NCBI GenBank assembly: GCA_007130025.1
Contig: SLTF01000174.1
Span: 1-12,310, forward strand
Direction of reading: 5' to 3'
From: Spirochaetales bacterium
Lineage (GTDB): Bacteria > Spirochaetota > Spirochaetia > DSM-27196 > PWMO01
Length of the DNA stretch: 12,310 bases
The notes beneath the pieces were generated by a model. It saw only the letters and a program-made list of their open reading frames with translations, was not told the DNA's origin and did no database searches. Shown piece after piece: positions 1-8,319 of the stretch (positions within the stretch are counted from its first letter, which is position 1; every line of letters begins with the position of its first letter). A program made the position numbers and the translations under genes.

Positions 1-1576
1 AGATGTCGACCACCCGAAAGCCCGCGTAGTGCGGCATCTGCACCGTCACCGCCTGGCCGTGCCGCGAGAGATTGGCCACCACGAGGACCGCTTCCGCTTC
101 GAAGCTGCGCACGAAGGTGAGAACGCTCGGGTTGTCGGAGCGCAGGGACTCGATCGCGCCGCGGCCGAAGGCCTGGAACTGCTTGCGTACCCCGAGGGTG
201 CGGCGCATGAACCAGAACAGCGACGACAGGTTGCGGCTCTGGTTCTCCACGTTGACCGTCGAGTAGTGGTACTCGGAGTCCACGATGACCGGCAGGTAGA
301 GCCGCTGCGGATTGGCCTCGGAGAAGCCCGCGTTGCGGTCGGGACTCCACTGCATCGGCGTGCGAACTCCGTCGCGGTCGCCGAGGTAGTAGTTGTCGCC
401 CATACCGATCTCGTCGCCGTAATAGAGAATGGGCGTTCCCGGAAGCGAGAAGAGCAGGCAGTTGAGCAGCTCAATCCGGCGGCGGTTGTTGTCCAGCAGC
501 GGGGCGAGGCGTCGGCGGATGCCGACGTTGATGCGCGCGCGCGGATCCTGCGCGTAGGCGCGGTACATGTAGTCGCGCTCCTGGTCGGTCACCATCTCCA
601 GCGTGAGCTCGTCGTGGTTCCGCAGGAACATACCCCACTGGCAGTTCTCGGGGATGTTCATGCTCTGCTCGAGCATGTCGATCACCGGGAACCGGTCTTC
701 GGTGCGCAGCGCCATGAAGAGACGGGGCATGATGGGGAAGTGGAAGCACATGTGACACTCATCGCCGTCACCAAAGTAGGCCGCCGCGTCCTCGGGCCAC
801 TGGTTGGCCTCGGCCAGCAGCATGCGGCCGGGAAACTTCTCGTCCATGCGTGAGCGAAGCGCCTTCAGGAACTCGTGAGTCTCGGGGAGGTTTTCGCAGT
901 TGGTATCCTCGCGCTCGAACAGGTAGGGCACCGCGTCAAGACGCATGCCGTCGACGCCCATCTCAAACCAGAAGTCGAGCACCGTGAAGATCTCTTCGCA
1001 CACCCGCGGGTTGTCGAAGTTGAGGTCGGGCTGATGGTGGTAGAACCGGTGCCAGTAATACTGACCGGCCACCGGATCCCACGACCAGTTGGACGCCTCG
1101 GAGTCGGTGAAGATGATGCGGGCGTCTTCGTACTTCTCCGGCTTATCGGTCCAGACGTAGTAGTCGCGGTGCACCGAACCAGGTTTCGCACGGCGGGCGC
1201 GCTGGAACCACTTGTGCTGGTCGGAGGTGTGGTTGATGACCAGCTCGGTGATGATGCGGATCCCGCGGCGGTGCGCTTCGCGCAGCAGTTTGCGGAAATC
1301 CGAGAGGGTGCCGTAATGCGCGTTGATGTTGTAGTAATCGGCGATGTCGTAGCCGTCGTCGAGGAGCGGTGAGGGGTAGAAGGGAAGCAGCCAGATGGCC
1401 GAAACGCCGAGCTCCTGCAGGTAGTCCAGCTTCTGAATGACGCCCGGGATGTCCCCGATGCCGTCGTTATTGCTGTCAAAAAACGATTTGATGTGCAGTT
1501 CGTAGATGACCGCGTCTTTATACCACAGCGGGTCTTCCGCCATCACCGATACGGTGCGGGTCTGTTTTTTTGCCAT
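1..1576 (-). CDS. treS: Trehalose synthase / maltose alpha-D-glucosyltransferase, C-terminus cut by window edge
   Basis: This GH13-family enzyme interconverts maltose and trehalose by intramolecular transglucosylation in the cytoplasm. About 525 residues are visible, read from an ATG at 1576. A GGAG ribosome-binding site sits five bases before that ATG. The (beta/alpha)8 motifs appear in order: the N-terminal WYKDAVIYELHIKSF block (about residues 18-32), region I ELVINHTSD (111-119), region II GMRLDA with the expected nucleophile Asp214, region III LLAEAN with the general acid Glu256, and region IV FLRNHDE with Asp321. The TreS-typical LPGTPILYYGDEIGMGD follows at about 377-393. Stand-alone TreS is usually about 550-600 residues, so only the end of the beta domain is missing. 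Many family members continue into a fused maltokinase, and whether this one does lies outside the window. The gene starts 12 bp after glgE and is surely cotranscribed with it. That context supports TreS feeding maltose into the GlgE pathway over a generic alpha-glucosidase. Identity is recognised from family motifs, not from a search. Confidence 0.93.
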   Translation of the reverse strand, partial: MAKKQTRTVSVMAEDPLWYKDAVIYELHIKSFFDSNNDGIGDIPGVIQKLDYLQELGVSAIWLLPFYPSPLLDDGYDIADYYNINAHYGTLSDFRKLLREAHRRGIRIITELVINHTSDQHKWFQRARRAKPGSVHRDYYVWTDKPEKYEDARIIFTDSEASNWSWDPVAGQYYWHRFYHHQPDLNFDNPRVCEEIFTVLDFWFEMGVDGMRLDAVPYLFEREDTNCENLPETHEFLKALRSRMDEKFPGRMLLAEANQWPEDAAAYFGDGDECHMCFHFPIMPRLFMALRTEDRFPVIDMLEQSMNIPENCQWGMFLRNHDELTLEMVTDQERDYMYRAYAQDPRARINVGIRRRLAPLLDNNRRRIELLNCLLFSLPGTPILYYGDEIGMGDNYYLGDRDGVRTPMQWSPDRNAGFSEANPQRLYLPVIVDSEYHYSTVNVENQSRNLSSLFWFMRRTLGVRKQFQAFGRGAIESLRSDNPSVLTFVRSFEAEAVLVVANLSRHGQAVTVQMPHYAGFRVVDI

Positions 1577-1588
1577 GCGTTCTCCAGA

Positions 1589-3706
<2,118 letters not shown>

Positions 3707-3714
3707 ACCTCTCC

Positions 3715-3743
3715 ATCATAGGGGAAGGAGACCGGGAGGGCAA
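3715..3743 (-). promoter_or_regulatory. Putative sigma-70 promoter of glgE-treS
   Basis: On the minus strand TTGCCC (3743-3738) and TATGAT (3720-3715) are separated by exactly 17 bp. The -10 matches consensus in five of six bases and the -35 in about three. It lies downstream of the tRNA terminator, so it is the only place a separate glgE promoter could be. The -10 ends only 8 bp before the glgE ATG, so transcription from it would begin almost at the start codon. That is either a leaderless mRNA or a sign that the match is accidental. Confidence 0.35.
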
Positions 3744-3811
3744 GCGCCGATCAGGAGCGGTGCCGGCCGTCGCCGTCGCACTGATGTCCGGAGTCGCACC
3801 GGTGGTCGCAG

Positions 3812-3838
3812 AAAAAACCCCGTCGAAGTGACGGGGTT
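3812..3838 (-). terminator. Rho-independent terminator of the tRNA unit
   Basis: On the minus strand CCCCGTC (3836-3830), a 5-nt loop and GACGGGG (3824-3818) form a perfect 7-bp GC-rich stem, followed at once by six T residues (3817-3812). It begins 9 bp after the tRNA-Arg 3' end and before the glgE leader, which separates the tRNA unit from the glucan operon. On the plus strand no T-run follows the stem, so it should act in the minus direction only. Confidence 0.9.
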
Positions 3839-3845
3839 AATCGGT

Positions 3846-3919
3846 TGTGCCCAAGTGGACTCGAACCACCGGCCTTTAGATCCGCAATCTAACGCTCTAT
3901 CCAACTGAGCTATGGGCAC
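3846..3919 (-). tRNA. tRNA-Arg, anticodon GCG
   Basis: A 74-nt cloverleaf reads on the minus strand from 3919. It has a 7-bp acceptor stem (GTGCCCA/TGGGCAC), a D stem GCTC/GAGC with GGATA in the loop, an anticodon stem TTAGA/TCTAA around the loop TTGCGGA, and a T arm GGTGG-TTCGAGT-CCACT. The discriminator is A. The anticodon at positions 34-36 is GCG, which reads CGC and, by wobble, CGU. C35 and an A in the D-loop fit arginine identity. The 3' CCA is not encoded. Most bacteria instead use an ACG anticodon deaminated to ICG for these codons, so this is unusual. It is the last tRNA of three in one unit. Confidence 0.92.
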
Positions 3920-3960
3920 ATATCTGGTCGATCCCGCGATCAATCGCCGAATCGTTCCAA

Positions 3961-4048
3961 CGGAGAGGGAGGGATTCGAACCCTCGGTACCCGGGTAGGG
4001 TACAACTCCTTAGCAGGGAGCCCGATTCGGCCACTCTCGCACCTCTCC
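3961..4048 (-). tRNA. tRNA-Ser, anticodon GCU
   Basis: An 88-nt class II tRNA reads on the minus strand. Acceptor strands GGAGAGG and CCTCTCC pair perfectly, with discriminator G as expected for serine. The anticodon stem GCTCC/GGAGT encloses the loop CTGCTAA, giving anticodon GCT (reads AGC/AGU). A long variable arm follows, containing GTACCC and GGGTAC as its stem, then the T arm GAGGG-TTCGAAT-CCCTC. CCA is not encoded. It lies 41 bp upstream of tRNA-Arg and 13 bp downstream of tRNA-Ser(UGA), in the same orientation. Confidence 0.96.
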
Positions 4049-4061
4049 AATCACCGTCTCG

Positions 4062-4146
4062 CGGAGAGAGTGGGATTCGAACCCACGGAACCTTGCGGTT
4101 CAACGGTTTTCAAGACCGCCTCCTTAAACCACTCGGACACCTCTCC
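4062..4146 (-). tRNA. tRNA-Ser, anticodon UGA
   Basis: An 85-nt class II tRNA reads on the minus strand. The acceptor stem is GGAGAGG/TCTCTCC with one terminal G-U pair and discriminator G. The anticodon stem GCGGT/ACCGT holds the loop CTTGAAA, giving anticodon TGA (reads UCA and, modified, other UCN). The variable arm contains GAACC and GGTTC. The T arm is GTGGG-TTCGAAT-CCCAC. CCA is not encoded. It is the first gene of the three-tRNA unit and starts about 14 bp from the predicted transcription start. Confidence 0.96.
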
Positions 4147-4166
4147 CAGCAGCGCTTGGGTCTTCC

Positions 4167-4195
4167 ACTATAGCCACCGCGTGAGAAAATGTCAA
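4167..4195 (-). promoter_or_regulatory. Strong sigma-70 promoter of the tRNA unit
   Basis: On the minus strand a perfect TTGACA (4195-4190) is followed after exactly 17 bp by TATAGT (4172-4167), five of six bases of the -10 consensus. The predicted start near 4160 lies about 14 bp before tRNA-Ser(UGA). A near-consensus promoter directly upstream of stable RNA genes is what one expects for high constitutive expression. Confidence 0.85.
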
Positions 4196-4293
4196 TTGCG
4201 GGTCACGGATTCGCCCCCAAACGGGTCGGCGAGTCGGTGGGTCGGCGGCGGGCACCCTGCGGGCAAGCCGCGAACAAACCGCGCGTTTATATT

Positions 4294-4326
4294 GGTTAAC
4301 TGTCTAGCGCACCTAGACAGTTAACC
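4294..4326. repeat. Perfect 14-bp inverted repeat, 5-nt spacer
   Basis: GGTTAACTGTCTAG (4294-4307) and its exact reverse complement (4313-4326) flank the spacer CGCAC. The arms are much richer in A and T than the surrounding sequence. The repeat lies 83 bp after the LysM gene stop and about 100 bp upstream of the tRNA promoter. It has no T-run on either side, so it is not a textbook intrinsic terminator. It could be a U-less terminator or 3' stabilising hairpin of the LysM transcript, or a binding site for a dimeric protein. The rest of 4196-4408 shows no gene. Confidence 0.8.
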
Positions 4327-4408
4327 CATACACATCACCCTTTCATCCCCGCATCCCCACATCCGGTCGCAGAAGCGCGCGCAACCACGGGCGCACGGGC
4401 GCGGGGGC

Positions 4409-5167
4409 TTATTTGGGAAGGAGGTCGTCGTTGAGAGCGGGATAGCCAAAGCGGCTCAGGTATTCGCGGACAACCCGAAGGTCGCGCTCCTGAATCTGGT
4501 CGGCAAACTCATCCAGAAAAAAGCGGTCGAAGCGGACACCGGAGTAGAGCAGCCAGTGCGCTTTGTTGATACGAACACGGCCGCGCTGGATCAGCCACTG
4601 ATTGCCGGTGCGAAGCCCGCGCTCCACCGACTGGTCTCCCAGTCGACGATACACGTGATAGGTGTCAACGTGAGCCTGCAACAGCGCCTGCGTCTGGGCG
4701 GGGCTCAGGGACTGGGGATCCCCCAGAGGGTTATAGATGGCGATGGTCTCTCCCGGAGAGATGAAATCGGGGTCGGGAAACTCTGCCATGTTCAGCACGT
4801 AGAGATCGGGCCACAGCTTGGAGAACCCCCAGTACTCACCGGCGAGCTCGTAGAAGGTATCACCTTGCTGCACGGTATGACCGGCAATGCGGTTCCGCTG
4901 GGGAACGCCGGGATCCACGGTCGGCGTTGCCGGCGGAGCTGGTGTGGGTGCCGGGGTCGGCGCTGGAGCAGGCTGCGGAGCGGGGACGGGAGTCACCACC
5001 ACGGGCGCATCGGGCTGAACGCCGCGCCGCGGAAGCCAGCCGGCAACCGACGGCAGAAAAGACGGAAACGCAATCAGCACCAGCAGGCAGGCCAGATTGA
5101 AGATCGCCAGGATCACAATGATAATGAGGATGTTGCGCTTGCCAATTCGAATATCTTCTGCTGCCAT
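4409..5167 (-). CDS. Membrane-anchored LysM-domain protein
   Basis: A 252-residue protein. A short basic N-terminus (about 1-11) precedes one strongly hydrophobic segment (residues 12-35, rich in Ile and Leu), which acts as a signal anchor that would place the rest in the periplasm. A Pro/Ala/Thr/Val-rich linker (about 52-88, with PAPQPAPAPTPAPTPAP) follows. A single LysM domain (about 96-147; HTVQQGDTFYELAGEYWGF, then LNMAEF and ISPGETIAIYNP) should bind peptidoglycan N-acetylglucosamine. The C-terminal 95 residues are predicted mostly helical, with no motif I recognise. There is no catalytic domain, so a structural or envelope-tethering role is likelier than hydrolysis. The start is the ATG at 5165-5167, where the hydrophobic segment follows directly. 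The gene lies 80 bp after the deacetylase gene on the same strand and has its own -10 element. Family assignment is firm, cellular role unknown. Confidence 0.88.
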   Translation of the reverse strand: MAAEDIRIGKRNILIIIVILAIFNLACLLVLIAFPSFLPSVAGWLPRRGVQPDAPVVVTPVPAPQPAPAPTPAPTPAPPATPTVDPGVPQRNRIAGHTVQQGDTFYELAGEYWGFSKLWPDLYVLNMAEFPDPDFISPGETIAIYNPLGDPQSLSPAQTQALLQAHVDTYHVYRRLGDQSVERGLRTGNQWLIQRGRVRINKAHWLLYSGVRFDRFFLDEFADQIQERDLRVVREYLSRFGYPALNDDLLPK

Positions 5168-5180
5168 CGTGTTTGCCCCT

Positions 5181-5186
5181 ATTATA
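5181..5186 (-). promoter_or_regulatory. Perfect -10 element (TATAAT) before the LysM gene
   Basis: A consensus TATAAT reads on the minus strand at 5186-5181, with no convincing -35 hexamer at 16-18 bp. It ends 13 bp before the ATG, so the mRNA would start about 7 nt upstream of the start codon and would lose most of the AGGGG that could serve as a ribosome-binding site. The spacing equals that of the parA promoter. Confidence 0.4.
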
Positions 5187-5223
5187 GTACTTTTCGTCCG
5201 GTTTTGCTCCGAACTTCACCGTT

Positions 5224-5247
5224 GGCGCGCACTTCAGCCCGCGCGCC
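5224..5247 (-). terminator. GC-rich hairpin directly after the deacetylase gene (possible terminator)
   Basis: GGCGCGC and GCGCGCC (5241-5247 and 5224-5230) form a perfect 7-bp stem with a 10-nt loop, starting at the base next to the TGA stop. No U-tract follows on the minus strand, so termination is uncertain. It may instead protect the 3' end of a par-deacetylase transcript. It sits just upstream of the LysM -10 element. Confidence 0.35.
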
Positions 5248-6270
5248 TCAGCCCATCCGCTGCCCATCCCACCGCAACAGCAGCCACTTCAGAAACGGAA
5301 CATAGCGCTCCCACGCGCCGCTTCCGTATCCGCCCGCGGTCAGATAGGCGCGCGGCATCCCAAGCTCCTCGAGAAACCCATAGAGCATCAGGTCGCGCTC
5401 GTACAGCTCCTCCGCGGTGAGCTTAAGCACCGCGGTCGAGGGCAACTCGTCGTGTTCCCACGGGTCAACCCCGGAGAGGACCACCACGATGTCCGGCCGT
5501 GGCGCTTCGGCGGCGAGCCGGTCCAGACCCGCGCGCAGCAGGCGGTTATAGTCGCGCGCCTGATCCTCCTCCACCGGGATGTCGATGTCGCTGGGGGTGA
5601 AGTGCGGATTGAGCGAACCGTCGGGCAGACGCTCAGGACCGTCGAGCGGCCAGCCGTGCGCCATGTGGATGCTCAACGTGGTGATGCTCGGATCGCCGGC
5701 GGTCAGGCAGGCGGTGCCGTCACCCTTATGACAGTCCACGTCAATGATCCACGCCGTCCTGATCGCCCCCGCCCGCTGCAGCATGCGAAGCGAAACCACC
5801 GCGTCGTTCACCAGGCAGAAGCCCGTGCCGGCCTCAGCCCGGGCGTGGTGCGTACCACCGCCCAGAAAGAAACAGACGCCGCCCTTGAGCGCAACGCGAC
5901 ACGCCTGATGAACCCCAGCCACGTAGCGAAGCGTCACCTCGCGCAGCTCGCTCAGCGGCCGCGTCGCAATGGAGGGATCGTAGCGATGGTAGGCCCCCTT
6001 CTCGTCAATCAGCTCAAAGGCCGCCATCAGCGCACGCTCGAGGCCGTCACCGTAGAGCCGATCCACATAGGCGCGATCGTGCGCAAGGGCGAGCTCGTCG
6101 CGACCGATGGGCGCGTAGTCGGGTCCGATTACGTATCGGTCAAACCGTTGCCCAACCTCGGGGTCCTCGCGCAGTGCAGAGACAATCTTTCGGTTCTTGT
6201 CGGCGGAAATGGGAAGCAGCACACCGTAGTCGCGAAACGGAGGCCGAAGGTGTTCATCGTAGAGAATCAT
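5248..6270 (-). CDS. Histone deacetylase superfamily hydrolase (zinc-dependent)
   Basis: A 340-residue protein with the arginase/deacetylase fold. Such enzymes remove acyl groups from lysine, polyamines or other acetamides using a zinc-bound water. The key residues align with class I deacetylases: the catalytic His pair in GGGTHHARAEAGTGFCLVND (His141-His142), zinc ligands Asp179 and His181 in IIDVDCHKGDGT, the third ligand Asp269 in LSGVDPWEHD, and the transition-state Tyr315 in LTAGGYG. The usual HHGDG motif reads HKGDG, so the second His is Lys here. All catalytic residues are otherwise present, so activity is expected, but the substrate cannot be deduced. Bacterial relatives include acetoin-utilisation (AcuC-like) proteins and acetylpolyamine amidohydrolases. 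The start is the ATG at 6268-6270. No strong ribosome-binding site is visible before it. It lies 57 bp after parB on the same strand and is probably cotranscribed with parAB. Confidence 0.88.
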   Translation of the reverse strand: MILYDEHLRPPFRDYGVLLPISADKNRKIVSALREDPEVGQRFDRYVIGPDYAPIGRDELALAHDRAYVDRLYGDGLERALMAAFELIDEKGAYHRYDPSIATRPLSELREVTLRYVAGVHQACRVALKGGVCFFLGGGTHHARAEAGTGFCLVNDAVVSLRMLQRAGAIRTAWIIDVDCHKGDGTACLTAGDPSITTLSIHMAHGWPLDGPERLPDGSLNPHFTPSDIDIPVEEDQARDYNRLLRAGLDRLAAEAPRPDIVVVLSGVDPWEHDELPSTAVLKLTAEELYERDLMLYGFLEELGMPRAYLTAGGYGSGAWERYVPFLKWLLLRWDGQRMG

Positions 6271-6327
6271 GTGCGTACTCTACCCGAAACCGCGTCTTCC
6301 ATCTATAAAGCTGAGGATCGGCGGCTG

Positions 6328-7305
6328 CTACGCCTTTCTCAACAGAATCGCAATCAGCTCTTCGAGACCTTCTTTCGTATAGTAATCGATCTGAATACGA
6401 CCGCGTTCGTTGTCTCCTTGAATGACAACCTTGCCGCCAAGCTGGTCGATCAACTGCCTCTCCACATCGCGCAGCTCGGCTGAGCGATCATCGGGCTTGG
6501 CCGATTTCTTTCGCGACGTGGCGCTGCCCGTGCCTGCGTCGGCGCCCCCGTCGTCGGAGCCGCCCTCGTCGGAATCGCCCCCCGCCTCAGCCGCTGCGCG
6601 CGCGGCCAGGATGGGGTTCAACACCTGGTCGAACGCCGCATCGCCGAGTTTGGCCGAGAGGCCCTTCGCGATCTGCTCGGTGTCGCGCACCGAAAGAGTA
6701 TTACTCTTGATCAGCTCGAACAGCCGCTCTCGGTGCGCTTCGTTCTCAATACCGGCAAGGGTACGCGCATGGCTGCCGCTGATGGTACCACTGGCCACGT
6801 CGGCCTGCATCGCCTCAGGAAGCTTCAGCATCCGCAGCGCGTTCGCGATCACGGAACGACTCCGGTTCAGCAGGGTGGCAACCTCTTCCTGTGAGTAGCC
6901 CGTCTGCCGCATCAACTCGTGGTAGGCCTGCGCCTCCTCTATCGGGTTGAGATCAAGACGCTGGACGTTCTCGATCAGCGCGATCTCGAGCTTCTCGCGA
7001 CTGCTGTAGTTGCCGAGGATGACCGGCACCGTCTTGAGCTGCGCAATCTGCGCTGCACGATAGCGCCGCTCGCCGGCGATGATCATCACCGTGCCGTCGG
7101 CCTGCCGCTCACCGATGATCGGCTGAATGATGCCGCGCTGCCGCACCGACTCGGTGAGCTCCTCCATCGCCTCAGGCGGGAAGGTCTTCCGCGGCTGGTC
7201 CGGGTTGGGACGGACGTTTTCAATGGGAACGGAGTGAACGACCGCGTCGTTCGTGTCTCCTTCGATCAGGGCGCCAAGCCCCTTCCCCAGTCGGCGATTA
7301 GCCAC
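6328..7305 (-). CDS. parB: Chromosome-partitioning protein ParB (Spo0J family)
   Basis: ParB binds parS sites, spreads along DNA as a CTP-dependent clamp and works with ParA to segregate the origin region. The 325-residue protein begins with the ParA-interacting LGKGLGALI (6-14). The N-terminal CTPase domain follows, with GERRYRAA (78-85) and ENVQR (112-116) as nucleotide-binding boxes. The helix-turn-helix domain lies at about 133-185 (GYSQEEVATLLNRSRSVIAN, GSHARTL). The C-terminal dimerisation domain covers about 278-325. An acidic Gly/Ser/Asp-rich linker at about 240-262 is longer than typical. The start is a GTG (7303-7305). It overlaps the parA stop by 8 bp and is preceded at 8 bp by a full GAGGAGGT ribosome-binding site inside parA, so translation is coupled. 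Its DNA targets are the two parS sites at 9816 and 9935. Confidence 0.96.
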   Translation of the reverse strand: MANRRLGKGLGALIEGDTNDAVVHSVPIENVRPNPDQPRKTFPPEAMEELTESVRQRGIIQPIIGERQADGTVMIIAGERRYRAAQIAQLKTVPVILGNYSSREKLEIALIENVQRLDLNPIEEAQAYHELMRQTGYSQEEVATLLNRSRSVIANALRMLKLPEAMQADVASGTISGSHARTLAGIENEAHRERLFELIKSNTLSVRDTEQIAKGLSAKLGDAAFDQVLNPILAARAAAEAGGDSDEGGSDDGGADAGTGSATSRKKSAKPDDRSAELRDVERQLIDQLGGKVVIQGDNERGRIQIDYYTKEGLEELIAILLRKA

Positions 7306-8053
7306 GGCTTATGACCTCCTCGGCGAGCTTCCGGTAGCTCTGCGCTCCGATACAATCCGCATCGTACTGATTGACCGGGACCCCGTGGGACGGCGCCTCC
7401 GAGAGACGAACGTTGCGAGGAATGATGGTACGAAACACCTTCTTGCCGAAGTACCCCACCACTTCCTGGACCACGTCCTGCGCGAGGCGGGTGCGCGAAT
7501 CGTACATCGTAAACAGGATACCCAGAATGCCCAGCGACGGATTGTACCCCGCCTGCACCTTCTTGATGCTCTGCAGCAGCTGCGTCAGACCCTCCATGGC
7601 GAAGTACTCGCACTGCAGGGGAATCAGCACCTGGTCCGCGGCCACCAGGCCGTTGAGCGTCAGAATGCCCAGAGACGGAGGACAGTCGATGAACAGATAG
7701 TCGTAGTCGGGTTTCACGTCGGCAAGGGCGCGCTTGAGGTACTGTTCGCGCTGCGCCTCGTGAACCAGCTCCACGGTGGCGCCGGTCAGATTGATGCTGG
7801 AAGGAATGACCGAAAGGTTTTCCACGCTGGTCGTGCGCACCACCTCCCGCGCTCGCGCCTCGCCGGTGAGCACCTCGTAGGAACCGATACCGTCGGTCTT
7901 CACCCCCACTGCGCTCGAGAGGTTTCCCTGCGGATCGAAGTCCACCAGCAGCACGCGCTTTCCCGCCTCAGCGAGGTAGGCACCGAGGTTAGCCGCGGTG
8001 GTGGTTTTTCCGACCCCACCCTTCTGGTTGGCGAATACGACCGTCGTTCCCAT
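7298..8053 (-). CDS. parA: Chromosome-partitioning ATPase ParA (Soj family)
   Basis: ParA is the Walker-type ATPase that dimerises on nucleoid DNA and moves ParB-parS complexes. Read from the ATG at 8053 it has 251 residues: deviant Walker A KGGVGKTT (11-18) with the signature lysine, Walker A' LLVDFDPQGN (35-44), and Walker B YLFIDCPP with Asp123. It has no N-terminal DNA-binding extension, so it is the small chromosomal type. An in-frame ATG at 8095 would add 14 residues. I reject it because that ATG is part of the -35 hexamer of the best promoter, and residues before MGTTVVFANQ do not resemble the family. There is no ribosome-binding site before 8053, which fits a near-leaderless message. 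It overlaps parB by 8 bp. Confidence 0.95.
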   Translation of the reverse strand: MGTTVVFANQKGGVGKTTTAANLGAYLAEAGKRVLLVDFDPQGNLSSAVGVKTDGIGSYEVLTGEARAREVVRTTSVENLSVIPSSINLTGATVELVHEAQREQYLKRALADVKPDYDYLFIDCPPSLGILTLNGLVAADQVLIPLQCEYFAMEGLTQLLQSIKKVQAGYNPSLGILGILFTMYDSRTRLAQDVVQEVVGYFGKKVFRTIIPRNVRLSEAPSHGVPVNQYDADCIGAQSYRKLAEEVISRG

Positions 8054-8066
8054 GATGTTCGGCAGC

Positions 8067-8095
8067 AGTATAGAGGAAAACCGCCCCGCTGTCAT
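8067..8095 (-). promoter_or_regulatory. Sigma-70 promoter of parAB
   Basis: On the minus strand ATGACA (8095-8090; five of six -35 consensus bases) and TATACT (8072-8067; five of six) are spaced by 17 bp. The predicted start, about 8059, lies only some 6 nt before the parA ATG at 8053. This argues for the shorter ParA and for an mRNA with almost no leader. Confidence 0.65.
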
Positions 8096-8223
8096 GTCGG
8101 ATATCGTCGCGAATGGCAGGGCGAAAAAAAGCTTCAGGACAGCCGGAAAAGCGACGACACTAGCACAAGGAAGGAAGCCGCTCCAGGGGTTGGAAGCACA
8201 ACTGGCGGTGTCACGATAACCTT

Positions 8224-8266
8224 TTGAAGGAAAGGTTGAAATTTATACATAATCTGTTAGATTATG
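8224..8266 (+). promoter_or_regulatory. Putative promoter and dyad operator upstream of the deaminase gene
   Basis: This AT-rich patch contains TTGAAG (8224-8229) and CATAAT (8248-8253) with an 18-bp spacer, a plausible sigma-70 promoter with a start near 8260. A perfect 7-bp dyad, CATAATC (8248-8254) and GATTATG (8260-8266) around TGTTA, covers the -10 and the expected start, where a repressor would bind. The dyad could also fold as a weak hairpin in the leader. The rest of the divergent interval (8096-8223 and 8267-8319) shows no gene or RNA that I recognise. Confidence 0.4.
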
Positions 8267-8319
8267 ATGGTGGGCCGGGATCATTGAGGTATTTCATCAA
8301 ACGTCGTAGGGCCGGGTAA

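Noticed and set aside
29..1479. Several open frames on both strands within 29-1479
   Set aside because: All overlap the treS reading frame, whose catalytic motifs are continuous over the whole stretch.
5452..6483. Plus-strand open frame of 343 codons
   Set aside because: It runs antisense across the deacetylase gene and the end of parB. There is no recognisable domain or ribosome-binding site.
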